A stretch of 64,000 nucleotides of DNA from Mucilaginibacter sp. SG564 (GCF_013149275.1 NZ_JABGNA010000016.1:1-64000); one strand, 5' to 3'; shown: positions 1-9,594, counted from the first letter of the stretch. A program made the numbers and translations. Notes: generated by a model from the letters alone, not told the origin.

Positions 1-49
1 TTTGCAAATAATTGCGTTTCAGGGTGAGATCGTTCGTGTTAATACGCAT
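1..49 (-). CDS. possible 5' end of a CDS running off the left edge
   Basis: An ATG on the minus strand at position 49 opens a frame that stays free of stops to the window edge, giving MRINTNDLTLKRNYLQ. Only sixteen codons are visible, so no family can be assigned. It would be the next gene in the same direction as the DUF3037/HipA pair, about 80 bases downstream of it. An open frame this short is weak evidence. Confidence 0.3.
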   Translation of the reverse strand, partial: MRINTNDLTLKRNYLQ

Positions 50-131
50 AACTTTAAGTTACACTAATCTGTCCTCGAATTATCTGACCTTTACAGCAAT
101 GACGTGTGTGGAATAAAGTATAATGAATAGC

Positions 132-515
132 TTATGCCACCAACTGGGCAAACAATTTATTCAAAGTAGCTTCGGCATCCAATAACAGGCCGGGGTGTAC
201 TTTTGATGATTGTACCACGGTGCTGCGGGTAGCCGTAAGCCAGCGAAAACGGGAAGGCTGATCCAGTTGGGCTATAGGGCCGGCATGGTTATCGCCATGG
301 CATATCCTTTCAAAAGAGTTGATATTATCTTTCAGGCAATCCAGATCCAGGCCGGGAGCCAGTGCGCTGATGCGGTCCTCGTTCCACACAAAACGCACTT
401 TTAAAAATTTCTGTTTGGGGCAAAAGACAATTACACCTACGTTGATAAATTCCTCGCGCTCCACCCTCGGCACAACGCGTATTACGGCGTACTCAAATAA
501 GTATGGCTCTTGCAT
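132..515 (-). CDS. DUF3037 family protein
   Basis: A 127-residue cytosolic protein that matches the DUF3037 family. The N-terminus (YAVIRVVPRVEREEFINVGV) carries the family's typical motif of aromatic and charged residues followed by NVGVIVF. No catalytic motif is evident and the biochemical function is unknown. The ATG overlaps the 3' end of the upstream HipA-like kinase gene by 23 bases, so the two are almost certainly translationally coupled and work together. Such overlapping HipA-like/DUF3037 pairs are known in many bacteria. A role as a partner or modulator of the kinase is inference. Confidence 0.8.
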   Translation of the reverse strand: MQEPYLFEYAVIRVVPRVEREEFINVGVIVFCPKQKFLKVRFVWNEDRISALAPGLDLDCLKDNINSFERICHGDNHAGPIAQLDQPSRFRWLTATRSTVVQSSKVHPGLLLDAEATLNKLFAQLVA

Positions 516-1290
516 GTTGTGCTTCTTTTACAAAATTCTCAGACGCGGCTACGCGTGTGGTTAAAAAACGGTAATAACCATCGCGACGTTCGGCAGGTGT
601 ACCGTTTTCCGAATCGTCTGTAAGCCACTCATCCGGTATCAGGTTAACAATGGCCAGGATGCGCTCGTCGGTCAGGATAGCAGAAAACTCGGCATCAACC
701 TCGTCCAACAGCGAAGCCTGGGGCAGCAGTACATGATCTTTTACGGGCATAAAGGGACGTATAGCCTGCTCGTCCCAGTTATACCAGGAGTGGTGAAAGT
801 ACAGGGATGCACCATGATCTATCAGCCAAAGTTCCTTGTGCCACATCAGCATATTGGTATTGCGCGGGGTACGATCCACATTGGTAAGCAGGCAGTCCAG
901 CCACACAATCTGCGAAGCCGTTTTTGCATCGAGGGTGGTCACCACCGGGTCGAATGTTATAGCGCCCTGAAGGTAATGCAGCGCCAGGTTAAGGCCGACG
1001 CTAAATTTGAGCAGGTCCTGTATCTCTTCATCGGCTTCTGAACGACCAAAGGCTGGGTCGAGATTGGCGAATACCAGTTCGGGTACACGTAAACCCAGCA
1101 AGCGGGCAATTTCGCCGCCAATAAGCTCGGCTATCAGGGCCTTTACGCCCTGGCCTGCCCCGCGGAACTTAAGTACATATAAAAACTCGTCGTCACCCTC
1201 GGCAATGGCCGGTAAGGAACCGCCTTCGCGCAGGGGGGTAACGTAGCGTATTACATTAATGGTTCGGAGTTGTGGTTCGGTATAGTTCAT
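493..1290 (-). CDS. HipA-like kinase family protein
   Basis: A 265-residue protein of the HipA-like kinase group that pairs with DUF3037. The N-terminal half resembles the HipA N-lobe (LYVLKFRGAGQGVKALIAELIGGEIARLLGL). The central segment contains the kinase-like catalytic region WLDCLLTNVDRTPRNTNML followed by LWLIDHG, which resemble the catalytic-loop Asp/Asn and metal-binding Asp of HipA. It is shorter than E. coli HipA (about 440 residues) and has no HipB-type DNA-binding neighbour, so it should not be called a classical toxin. ATG at 1290 is preferred over an adjacent GTG at 1293. Its 3' end overlaps the DUF3037 gene. Confidence 0.75.
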   Translation of the reverse strand: MNYTEPQLRTINVIRYVTPLREGGSLPAIAEGDDEFLYVLKFRGAGQGVKALIAELIGGEIARLLGLRVPELVFANLDPAFGRSEADEEIQDLLKFSVGLNLALHYLQGAITFDPVVTTLDAKTASQIVWLDCLLTNVDRTPRNTNMLMWHKELWLIDHGASLYFHHSWYNWDEQAIRPFMPVKDHVLLPQASLLDEVDAEFSAILTDERILAIVNLIPDEWLTDDSENGTPAERRDGYYRFLTTRVAASENFVKEAQHARAILI

Positions 1291-1455
1291 CACAGCTATT
1301 CAAATGCAGGCACATGGCCTGTGGCAAATATAGTTAAAAACATAGCGGCGGCGGTCATGTACTCCATATGGCTTATATAAATGTATGATGCCGTCAAGAA
1401 AACTTTTATGTTTAATTATTGTAATGTAAATGTGAATTAACTTTTAAGAAACCGT

Positions 1456-2526
1456 ATGGCCCAAAATCACAAACAACCTGCAAAAGAAACCGTCGAAAAA
1501 GAACTTACCTATATTCAGAAAGTGTGGCACACGGTGGCCATCGTTGCCCTGTTGGTGGTGATGATTCTGATAGCGCGGGTAGCGTTTAACGTATTGCTCA
1601 TGGTGCTGGCAGGCACGCTGGTATCGGTTTATTTTCATGGCCTGGGCGATATGATACAACGCAAAACCAAATGGCGCAGGCGACTTTGCATGATCATTTC
1701 TGTAGCGGGCACTTTTATTATACTTACGGTTTTATTTTGGTTTATGGGAGCCAAGATCTCCAAGCAGATCACTGTATTGAGCGATTCGCTCCCCAAAACG
1801 GTGAATACCGTTAAAGAAAAGCTGTCTGAATATCCGTTGGGCAATAAGGTGCTGCTATACCTGTCGGATGATAATTCTGACAAGCTGTTTGCCACCGCTA
1901 AACAGTTTTTCAATACCAGTTTTGGTGTCCTGGGCAATATATATGTGATCCTGTTCCTGGCTATGTTTTTTACAGCTAACCCTAATCTGTATAAGGATGG
2001 TATCATTAAACTGATCCCGGAAGACCGTAAGGAACTGGGCCGCTGCGTGATCGATCGGATCAGTATGGCGCTCAAAGGCTGGCTCAAGGGCATGATGCTA
2101 TCTATGATGTTGGTGTTTATTTTGATAGGTGTAGGTTTAAGTATTATGAGCATCCCGGTAGCGCTGGTGCTTGCTTTGCTCACGGGCCTGCTGAAACTAA
2201 TCCCCAATTTTGGTTCTCTGGCCGCCATGATACCCGGGGTACTGCTGGCGCTCACGATAGGCACCAATACGGCCATCATTGTAGCGTTGATCTATATAGT
2301 TTCACAAACCATAGTGAGCAATATTGTAACCCCACTCATCCAGAAAAAGATGATCGATCTGCCGCCGGCACTTACCATATTATCGCAGGTACTGATGGGC
2401 ACGCTTTCGGGTGTGCTGGGTATTATACTGGCCGTGCCACTATTGGCTATTGTGATGATATTGGTAGATGAGCTATACGTGAAAAAGATCAACGAGGGAT
2501 CGGAAGTTTTGAGTACGAAGTCCTGA
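1456..2526 (+). CDS. AI-2E family transporter (permease)
   Basis: A 356-residue polytopic inner-membrane protein of the AI-2E exporter (PF01594, formerly UPF0118) family. After a charged N-terminus there are hydrophobic segments around residues 28-60 and 75-95, a hydrophilic middle region (about 100-155), and a cluster of helices from about 160 to the C-terminus. The C-terminal part has the family-typical GLLKLIPNFGSLAAMIPGVL stretch. Substrates in this family vary: autoinducer-2 export, Na+/H+ antiport and others have been reported. The substrate here is unknown. It has its own upstream spacer of about 160 bases and no operon partner. Confidence 0.85.
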   Translation: MAQNHKQPAKETVEKELTYIQKVWHTVAIVALLVVMILIARVAFNVLLMVLAGTLVSVYFHGLGDMIQRKTKWRRRLCMIISVAGTFIILTVLFWFMGAKISKQITVLSDSLPKTVNTVKEKLSEYPLGNKVLLYLSDDNSDKLFATAKQFFNTSFGVLGNIYVILFLAMFFTANPNLYKDGIIKLIPEDRKELGRCVIDRISMALKGWLKGMMLSMMLVFILIGVGLSIMSIPVALVLALLTGLLKLIPNFGSLAAMIPGVLLALTIGTNTAIIVALIYIVSQTIVSNIVTPLIQKKMIDLPPALTILSQVLMGTLSGVLGIILAVPLLAIVMILVDELYVKKINEGSEVLSTKS

Positions 2527-2678
2527 ATTTGCTTGCGCGGGACGATTCGCCCCCGGGCTATGGCGGTCATAAAACGTGTCATTATGATGTGCTGATAAAA
2601 AAAGCGATGTGCTAACGGGATAAAAACTATAATTTGCTACATATTTATCCAGTCATTAAAAACAGCACATCTACCAAA

Positions 2679-3463
2679 ATGATTTTTACCTACCAGGATC
2701 TGGAACCTATTGATCTAACCAGCGTCAACCAAATAGCCAGGGAAGCAGGAGCAGCTATACTCAGTATCTATAACCTATCGCCCGAAAATATCGGGCTCAG
2801 CCTTAAAGACGATCAATCACCGCTTACTGCTGCCGATAAGCTGTCGCATGAGGTGATATTCAATGCCCTGACCACCTTAACACCGTATATCCCCATTATT
2901 TCTGAGGAAGGCAAGGATATTCCCTACGAAACCCGAAAAAACTGGCCCTATTTCTGGTGTGTCGACCCGCTGGATGGCACGAAGGAGTTTATCAAGCATA
3001 ATGGGGAGTTTACCGTCAACATCGCGCTTATCCATAAACACACCCCGGTTTTAGGCATCATCTATATTCCCGTTACCGGCGAACTATACTATGGAGGTCA
3101 AAACATCGGTAGTTGGAAAGAAAGTCACGATGGTTCAGTTGTCCGGCTGCATGCGGATACAACCAGCATCAACTGGATAGCCGCCGGCAGCCGTTCACAT
3201 GCCTCGCCCGAAGAAACCGCAGTATTGAATCAATATCCCATTAAAGAGACAATTACGGTGGGAGCTCACTCAAATTTTGCCTCATAGCCGAAGGGAAAGC
3301 GCATATTTATTACCGCCATGGCCCAACCATGGAGTGGGATACCGCCGCCGGGCAGGCCATAGCCACATCCAGTGGTGCAAAAATGACCATGCCCAGTGGC
3401 GAACCTTTTCTGTATAATAAAGTTTCACTGCTTAATCCGGGCTTTTTGTGCAAGGTAAAGTAG
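2679..3463 (+). pseudogene. cysQ: cysQ, 3'(2'),5'-bisphosphate nucleotidase, broken by a single-base frameshift
   Basis: CysQ (inositol monophosphatase superfamily) dephosphorylates PAP to AMP in sulfate activation. The first ~195 residues carry the family metal-binding motifs: ISEEG, then WCVDPLDGTKEFI (DPLDGT signature). Around base 3261 the frame changes. The annotated frame runs into TAG at 3285, while the alternative frame reads SSLKFCLIAEGKAHIYYRHG, then MEWDTAAGQAIA, which is the normal CysQ C-terminus with its WDTAAG metal ligand, up to TAG at 3461. One missing base in the GTGGGAGC stretch explains this exactly. Either a real inactivating deletion or a sequencing or assembly error next to a G run. 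ATG 2679 is preferred over a TTG at 2634. Confidence 0.85.
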
Positions 3464-3538
3464 GTGTTATCTATAGCTACCAGGCCGCAAAATATCGCTG
3501 TTGAAAATTAACTGATCTTAAAGTAATTGAGGTTATAA

Positions 3539-3548
3539 CAAACGTTTG
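3539..3548. promoter_or_regulatory. CAAACGTTTG palindrome, site 1 of 7 (putative LacI operator)
   Basis: A perfect 10-base palindrome followed by TGT, 111 bases upstream of the M1 peptidase start. The same sequence with a YGT extension occurs upstream of five other transcription units in this region. Its form matches the CG-centred operators of LacI-family regulators, and a LacI gene lies at 25195-26232. Confidence 0.65.
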
Positions 3549-3658
3549 TGTTAAATTAATTATTAAGGCAGCCTGAGTTAATCATTAATTTCATTGGTAT
3601 AATACAATAACAAAATGCTCTGGCATGCTTAAAGTGCCGGGACTATTTAAACGCTAAC

Positions 3659-5608
3659 ATGAAGTATAAACACATTAATTTATGGCTCTTTTGTATGGCC
3701 ATGACGCCATTTTTGGCTATTGCCCAAACTAAACCCGCTTATAACGAACTGCAGGTATTCGATCATTCGTTTTTTACCTATAATGGTAATGAGTTTCGCA
3801 GTGCAAACGGTGCACCCGGTCCCAAATACTGGCAAAACAAAGCCGATTATGTGATCAATGCAGAGCTGGTTGAAAAGGATACCCTGATCAAAGGCAATGT
3901 AAGCATCAGTTATACTAATAACAGTCAGGATACACTCAATTACCTCTGGCTACAGCTGGATCAGAACCTGTTTAAACCCGATTCACGCGGCGCTGCTACA
4001 ACGCCGCTTAGTGGCGACCGTTTCGACGCCAAAGGTTATACCAAGGGAGGCTATGATATTGGCGCGGTTTCGGTTACCTATATGGGTAAAAACTATGTGA
4101 TCAAGCCTACCATTACCGATACCCGCATGCAATTGCGTTTGCCTTTTGTGGTAAAACCCCATGGCGACCAAATCAACGTAAAAGTAAACTACTCTTTCTA
4201 TGTACCCCATTACGGCGCCGACCGTATGGGCAGGTTAGGGGTTAAGCAAGGCGTGATCTACCAGCTGGCCCAATGGTACCCGCGTATGTGCGTGTATGAT
4301 GACGTGAATGGCTGGGATACCCTGCCTTATATAGGAACCGGCGAGTTTTATTGCGAGTATGGTAATTACGATTACTTCATCACCGCACCTGCCGATATGA
4401 TCGTAGCAGGTTCCGGCGATCTGCAAAACGCCCAGCAGGTATTAACTATGGAGCAAAACAAGCGCCTGGCCGCAGCTGCCAAAAGCGATAGCTCGGTACA
4501 CATTATTACCGAAGCTGAGGTGGGTACGGCAGGCATCAGGCCAAAACATGAAGGTATGTTAACCTGGCATTATAAAATGCATAATACCCGCGATGTATCC
4601 TGGTCGGCCTCCAAAGCCTTTATCTGGGATGCCGCAAGGGTTAACCTGCCGGGCGGCAAAAAGGGTTTGGCCAACGCGGTTTACCCGGTTGAAAGCCGTG
4701 GTTATGATCGTTATGGCCGGGCTGCGCAATATTTAAAAAACAGCATCGAGTTTTACTCTAAAAATTATTTTGAATATCCCTGGCACTCGGCATTTGTGGT
4801 GGCTGGCGTGGCATTAGGTATGGAGTATCCGGGAATTGTTTTCTGTAGTTACCAGATCAAAAAGGACGATCTGTGGCATGACATCACCCATGAAATGGGC
4901 CATAACTGGTTTCCGATGATTGTGGGCAGCAATGAGCGCCGCTTTATGTGGATGGATGAAGGGATGAACACGTTTATCAATGGTTATGCCTCTAACTGGT
5001 TCAACCATGGCGAATATGGCGATACCAGCAGCGTGGCCGTACGTATGACCCGGAGTCTGCTGCGCGAGAAAGACCCGCTGATGACCCCGCCCGAAGTAAT
5101 GCACGATGGCGGTCAGTATTATTATAAAACAGCCCTGGCCCTGAATATTTTGCGCAATGAGGTTTTAGGGGCCGACAGGTTTGATTATGCCTTCAATATG
5201 TACATTAAACGCTGGGCCTACAAACATCCTTTACCTGAGGACTTTTTCCGTACGATGAATGATGCCGCCGGCGAAGACCTGAACTGGTTCTGGAAGGAAT
5301 GGTTTTATACCACCTGGAAGCTTGATCAGGCGGTTACCGATGTGAAATATAATAAAAATGACCCAGCCGCCGGAGCCGTGATCACTATAGAGAATTTAGG
5401 TGAAATGGCGTTGCCCATAACTTTAAAAGTGACCGAGCAGAACGGTAAGGCACAAGTGATCAAACTCCCGGTTGAGGTGTGGCAAAAAGGGGCTAAGTGG
5501 AAATTGAAATGTAATACCACATCAAAAATAACCTCGGTTATTGCTGATCCCGACAGGCAACTGCCGGATATTGATCGTAGCAATAATATTTTTAAATTGC
5601 CTGAGTAA
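3659..5608 (+). CDS. secreted M1 family zinc metallopeptidase (aminopeptidase N-like)
   Basis: A 649-residue exported peptidase. An N-terminal signal peptide (hydrophobic to about residue 22, ending AIAQ) precedes a beta-rich M1 N-terminal domain. The zinc site is complete: HEMGH at 411-415 and the third ligand Glu in WMDEGMNTF at 434, giving the HExxH-x18-E spacing of M1. The GxMEN exopeptidase motif is represented by ALGMEYPGIV (about 386-395), where the usual Asn is replaced, so strict aminopeptidase activity is uncertain. An operator-like palindrome 111 bases upstream links it to the LacI regulon, suggesting that it trims the protein part of a glycoprotein substrate (inference). The adenylylsulfate kinase gene follows after 34 bases. 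Confidence 0.9.
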   Translation: MKYKHINLWLFCMAMTPFLAIAQTKPAYNELQVFDHSFFTYNGNEFRSANGAPGPKYWQNKADYVINAELVEKDTLIKGNVSISYTNNSQDTLNYLWLQLDQNLFKPDSRGAATTPLSGDRFDAKGYTKGGYDIGAVSVTYMGKNYVIKPTITDTRMQLRLPFVVKPHGDQINVKVNYSFYVPHYGADRMGRLGVKQGVIYQLAQWYPRMCVYDDVNGWDTLPYIGTGEFYCEYGNYDYFITAPADMIVAGSGDLQNAQQVLTMEQNKRLAAAAKSDSSVHIITEAEVGTAGIRPKHEGMLTWHYKMHNTRDVSWSASKAFIWDAARVNLPGGKKGLANAVYPVESRGYDRYGRAAQYLKNSIEFYSKNYFEYPWHSAFVVAGVALGMEYPGIVFCSYQIKKDDLWHDITHEMGHNWFPMIVGSNERRFMWMDEGMNTFINGYASNWFNHGEYGDTSSVAVRMTRSLLREKDPLMTPPEVMHDGGQYYYKTALALNILRNEVLGADRFDYAFNMYIKRWAYKHPLPEDFFRTMNDAAGEDLNWFWKEWFYTTWKLDQAVTDVKYNKNDPAAGAVITIENLGEMALPITLKVTEQNGKAQVIKLPVEVWQKGAKWKLKCNTTSKITSVIADPDRQLPDIDRSNNIFKLPE

Positions 5609-5642
5609 GCGGTTCTCTATAGAGCTGGCTAAAAGGCATAAA

Positions 5643-6209
5643 ATGAGTAGAATACCTGATCAGAAAGGAATGGTTGTTTGGCTGTACGGGTTATCCGGTG
5701 CAGGCAAAACAACCATTTCTCTTTTATTAAAACAGCAACTGGAGAATGACGGCTTTTTTGCAGTTTGCCTGGATGGTGACGTATTACGATCGGGTATTAA
5801 TAAGGACCTCGGTTTCGCCGAAGATGACCGGGAGGAGAACATCCGCAGGGCCGCCGAAATTGCAAGGCTCATGCTACAAAACAACATCATTACCATTTGC
5901 TCCTTTATTACCCCGCTGCAAAAACACCGTACCCTGGCGTCAGCCATCATAGGTCAATCCTTTACAGAAGTATTTATTGAATGCCCGCTGGAGGTTTGCC
6001 AGGCGCGTGATGTTAAAGGCCTGTATAAAAAGGCCAGTGCCAATCAAATAATCCATTTTACAGGGATCAGCTCATCGTTCGAGGTACCCACAAATCCAGA
6101 ATTGATCATCCATACCGCCGCCGAAAGCCCTGCGGAAAGTATGGAGAAAGTGTATAATTATATAACACCTTTATTCAAAGGCACTATTAATACGAAGACT
6201 GACCGCTAA
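5643..6209 (+). CDS. cysC: adenylylsulfate (APS) kinase
   Basis: A 188-residue cytosolic kinase that phosphorylates APS to PAPS with ATP. The P-loop GLSGAGKTT appears near residue 16, followed by the APS kinase signatures LDGDVLRSGINKDLGF and the RxNIRRAAEIARLM helix. FITPL and the CPLEVCQARDVKGLYKKA lid region follow. ATG 5643 is chosen; a longer upstream reading lacks family similarity and overlaps the peptidase gene. It lies 34 bases after the M1 peptidase gene, while the PAP-removing partner cysQ lies upstream of that peptidase and is frameshifted. No cysD/cysN is present in the window. Confidence 0.92.
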   Translation: MSRIPDQKGMVVWLYGLSGAGKTTISLLLKQQLENDGFFAVCLDGDVLRSGINKDLGFAEDDREENIRRAAEIARLMLQNNIITICSFITPLQKHRTLASAIIGQSFTEVFIECPLEVCQARDVKGLYKKASANQIIHFTGISSSFEVPTNPELIIHTAAESPAESMEKVYNYITPLFKGTINTKTDR

Positions 6210-6401
6210 GATGGTCGAATTTGCCATAATTATTGCCTTAAAAATGTGTTGTTTATATCGCCATAAATCAAAAGTTTTTGCGCTGTTGCCCAAAACAGGA
6301 AGCTTTTGAATGATAACTCGAAATTATATCAGTCTGTAAAACCTAAAAGCCTGCTATCTGCACGGTCTTTCTTTTGGGTGCTTATGTATTTTGTTGTTTA
6401 T

Positions 6402-6411
6402 CAAACGTTTG
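6402..6411. promoter_or_regulatory. CAAACGTTTG palindrome, site 2 of 7
   Basis: A perfect palindrome followed by TGT, upstream of the SusC-like gene. It is paired with site 3, centre to centre 32 bases apart, close to three helical turns, so one repressor tetramer or two dimers on one DNA face could bind both. Confidence 0.7.
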
Positions 6412-6433
6412 TGTTGGTTAGTCTTTTGTAAAA

Positions 6434-6443
6434 CAAACGTTTG
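6434..6443. promoter_or_regulatory. CAAACGTTTG palindrome, site 3 of 7
   Basis: A perfect palindrome followed by CGT, 122 bases upstream of the susC start codon and 32 bases from site 2. This is the only transcription unit in the window with two copies, fitting its role as the main operon of the locus. Confidence 0.7.
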
Positions 6444-6565
6444 CGTGGTGTTTGAGGGGTTGCAATTTTGCTTTGTTTAGGCCTTATCTCTAATTTCCAA
6501 TATCCAAAAAAACATAAAAAAACCGACTGGAAATTTATTGACCAACTAATTAACACCAACAATGT

Positions 6566-9500
6566 ATGATTAAAATTTACTCACAACTTGGCCCGGATTT
6601 CATGCAAGGTATTTTTTCAAAGGGACGCTCCTGTGTTAGTCCTTTTTTGAAACTGGTTTGCTGTTATCTGTTTGTAATGTTACCCACCTGGGCAAGCGCC
6701 CAAACGGTAATTAATGGTACCGTAAAAGATACCAAAGGTGTACCCGCGATTGGTGCTACAGTATCCGAAAAAGGAAATAAGAACACAGCTGTAACCGACA
6801 TCAATGGTAAATTCCGATTAACTCTTAAAGGTAAATCGGGAGTATTAACGGTAACCTATATAGGTTATAAACCACAGGAAGTAACCATAGGCTCATCAAA
6901 TGAGGTATCGGTTGTACTGGAAGAAGATCTGAATAAGCTGAGCGAAGTAGTGGTGGTAGGCTACTCATCTAAACAGGTATCGCAACTGTCAAGCTCGGTT
7001 TCTGTAGTTAGCGGTAATAAATTAAGGGATGTTACCTCGAATGACCTGGTTAGCCTGTTACAAGGTAAAGCCCCGGGTATAGTCGTATCGTCCGGCTCTG
7101 GCGATCCCTCCTCGGGGGCCAATATCCTGATCCGCGGGGCCAGCAGCATCAGCGCGAGTACAAGTCCGCTGATTGTGGTCGACGGTAATATCGGCGGCAC
7201 CTATAACCCCACAGATGTGGAATCGGTAACGATATTGAAAGATGCTGCAGCAACCGGCCTATATGGCTCAAGGGCAGCCAACGGGGTAATTATCGTGACT
7301 ACCAAACAGGGTAAGGCGGGCTTAACAAAAATTGATGTAAACTCGGTAGTGGGATTTAACAACGCCACATTTGGTAAGTTTCATTTAATGAATTCGCAGC
7401 AGTTGTATGATTACCAAAAAACATTTCTTACACCTGATCCATCGGTACTAAAATATAATACCAACTGGCTCGATTTGGCTTTCAGGACCGGCGTTACACA
7501 AAATCATACAATTTCTGTTTCTGGAGGCAGCGATAAAACACAGTTTTATGTTTCTGGTAATTACTACAAGGAGCAGGGTACATTAATTGATAATGCCAAA
7601 ACATCTTATAACCTGCGCTCAAACCTAACCACAAAATTGAGCGATAAGTTAAAGCTAAGCGTTTTACTGAACACCATTTATAACAAGGATAATAACCCCA
7701 CCAGTCTTTTCACCGGTAATGCCCTGTACGATGCTTATTTAAGTATGCCGTATGATCCTGCTTATAATGCCGATGGCACACCAACTGATGGCAGAACTTA
7801 TCCGGGCTGGGTGGGCCGCGATAAAGAGAACTTTTTGCAGGGCCTGCAATATAATTTTGCCAATGCCAAAAGCCTCAACACCAGCGGCGATTTTAATATA
7901 GACTATGCCATAATCAAACACTTGAGTTTTGCTACTTACAACCGCGTAACGTTGTATAATTACCGTGATGAAACTTATTATGATACACGTACCAAGGATG
8001 GTGGGGCAAACTCTGGTGAGCTGTATAACAGCAGTAATTTCAGCAGTACTTTACTAACTTCCAATCGCTTAAAATATGATAACAGCTTCGGCAATCATAA
8101 TTTAACCTTGCTGGCAGTTGGCGAAGGGCAGAAATATCATTATGATGACCAGTACCTGAACGGAAAAGGCCTGCCTGCGGGCAGCCCGGTAATGTCAACC
8201 GCTACGGATATTATCAGCAACCCAAGCGGCGGTGTGGATGAGTATAATTTCCGTAAATACCTGGGCCAGGCCGATTATAACTATGCCGGTAAATATTTCC
8301 TGGTAGGTTCATATGTGCATGAGTATTCTTCACGCTTTGGCAGCAACAACCCAAGTGGTAACTTTTACCAGGGCGGCGCTTCATGGATACTCACCAAGGA
8401 AGACTTTATGCAAAACGTAAAGTCCATTAATTTCCTGAAACTACGTGCAAGCTACGGTACAACCGGTAATGCCGAAATTGGTAACTACGCGGCATTGGGT
8501 TTATATAGCATTGATCAGTCGGCTAGTTACAATGGTGCCCCAGGCTCTTATCCATCGCAAAAAGCGAATCCTAATCTTACGTGGGAGAAAATGAAAACGG
8601 CCAATATTGGTTTAGATCTGGGTTTGTTTAACCGCATTGATGTGAATATTGATGTTTATCAAAAAACATCAAGCGCTTTATTATTCCAGAAACCATTACC
8701 GGCAACATCGGGGTATAACTATGTATTTGAAAACATAGGCTCGGTACGTAACCGGGGATTGGAGATCAACGTGAATTCCCGCAATCTTATCGGCGCTTTC
8801 AAATGGGAAACCAATTTCAACATCGCGTTTAACCGCAACAAAGTATTATCCCTAGATGCAGGGGAATCTATGGCATCGCCGGGAGCATCCTTGCCAATTG
8901 CTGTAGGGCATGATATGAATGAGTGGTATATGCCGATATGGGCAGGCGTTGATCCGGCAAATGGTAAACCACTATGGGAAAAATTAGTTACCGATGCCAA
9001 TGGTAACGTAACCAAACAAACAACCAGTGTTTACTCACAGGCATCAGCTTCAAAACAATTTACCGGCAAATCGGCATCGCCTAAATTTACCGGCGGTATT
9101 ACCAATACCTTTTCTTACAAAAACTTCTCGTTAAGCACCTTCTTTAATTTTGTTTACGGCAATTATGTGTATAACGATAGCCGTGTTTATTTTGATAATG
9201 ATGGTTTATATGACAGTTATAATGTTATGGTGCCACCCAAAGGCTGGACACGCTGGCAAAAACCTGGCGATATAGCTACTGAACCACAAGCCATACAGGG
9301 TGGGAATAATAACTCTAACTCTACCTCATCAAGATACCTGGAAAACGGCAGTTACCTGCGTCTGCGCAACGCTACCCTGGGTTATCAGTTACCACAAACC
9401 TGGCTGAATAGTTTAAAGATCAGGAGCGCCAGGATATTTGTAAGCGGAGATAACCTGTTCACGATCACCAAATTTACTGGAACCGATCCGGAAGTAAGCC

Positions 9501-9583
9501 TGAGTAACAGTAATATAGGTACGTCGAGCTTTAAATACCCTATCAGCAGAAAAATATTGTTCGGTGTGAATGTTGGATTCTAA
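6566..9583 (+). CDS. SusC/RagA-type TonB-linked outer membrane receptor
   Basis: A 1005-residue SusC-family transporter that imports glycan oligomers across the outer membrane with its SusD partner. A signal peptide ends near residue 45 (WASAQT). A carboxypeptidase-regulatory-like N-terminal extension covers about 47-125 (INGTVKDTKGVPAIGATV), then a TonB-box-like LSEVVVVGYSS, then the plug domain with IRGASSIS, PLIVVDGN and the family signature ILKDAAATGLYGSRAANGVIIVTT. The beta-barrel runs to the C-terminal Phe. susD follows after 11 bases. Two LacI-type palindromes precede it, and no sigma/anti-sigma pair or hybrid two-component sensor lies next to it, so control is most likely through LacI. 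Confidence 0.95.
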   Translation: MIKIYSQLGPDFMQGIFSKGRSCVSPFLKLVCCYLFVMLPTWASAQTVINGTVKDTKGVPAIGATVSEKGNKNTAVTDINGKFRLTLKGKSGVLTVTYIGYKPQEVTIGSSNEVSVVLEEDLNKLSEVVVVGYSSKQVSQLSSSVSVVSGNKLRDVTSNDLVSLLQGKAPGIVVSSGSGDPSSGANILIRGASSISASTSPLIVVDGNIGGTYNPTDVESVTILKDAAATGLYGSRAANGVIIVTTKQGKAGLTKIDVNSVVGFNNATFGKFHLMNSQQLYDYQKTFLTPDPSVLKYNTNWLDLAFRTGVTQNHTISVSGGSDKTQFYVSGNYYKEQGTLIDNAKTSYNLRSNLTTKLSDKLKLSVLLNTIYNKDNNPTSLFTGNALYDAYLSMPYDPAYNADGTPTDGRTYPGWVGRDKENFLQGLQYNFANAKSLNTSGDFNIDYAIIKHLSFATYNRVTLYNYRDETYYDTRTKDGGANSGELYNSSNFSSTLLTSNRLKYDNSFGNHNLTLLAVGEGQKYHYDDQYLNGKGLPAGSPVMSTATDIISNPSGGVDEYNFRKYLGQADYNYAGKYFLVGSYVHEYSSRFGSNNPSGNFYQGGASWILTKEDFMQNVKSINFLKLRASYGTTGNAEIGNYAALGLYSIDQSASYNGAPGSYPSQKANPNLTWEKMKTANIGLDLGLFNRIDVNIDVYQKTSSALLFQKPLPATSGYNYVFENIGSVRNRGLEINVNSRNLIGAFKWETNFNIAFNRNKVLSLDAGESMASPGASLPIAVGHDMNEWYMPIWAGVDPANGKPLWEKLVTDANGNVTKQTTSVYSQASASKQFTGKSASPKFTGGITNTFSYKNFSLSTFFNFVYGNYVYNDSRVYFDNDGLYDSYNVMVPPKGWTRWQKPGDIATEPQAIQGGNNNSNSTSSRYLENGSYLRLRNATLGYQLPQTWLNSLKIRSARIFVSGDNLFTITKFTGTDPEVSLSNSNIGTSSFKYPISRKILFGVNVGF

Positions 9584-9594
9584 AAAAAACGAAA

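Larger units (their letters stand above)
6210..6565 (+). other. 356-base regulatory region upstream of the susC-like gene
   Basis: No gene is seen here. The region holds two LacI-type palindromes (6402 and 6434) about 120-160 bases before the susC start, leaving room for a promoter and a long 5' leader. AT-rich sequence follows the operators. No convincing intrinsic terminator for cysC was recognised. Confidence 0.6.

Noticed and set aside
493..1290. Classical hipBA toxin-antitoxin system
   Set aside because: No HipB-like helix-turn-helix gene is adjacent and the kinase is much shorter than HipA.
2634..3287. Shortened CysQ ending FAS as a genuine protein
   Set aside because: The missing C-terminus with WDTAAG continues in another frame immediately downstream, so a frameshift explains it better.
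6210..6565. Extracytoplasmic sigma/anti-sigma control of the SusC gene
   Set aside because: No sigma or FecR-like gene is next to susC, and the N-terminal extension of SusC is the ordinary carboxypeptidase-regulatory-like domain, not a secretin/STN domain.
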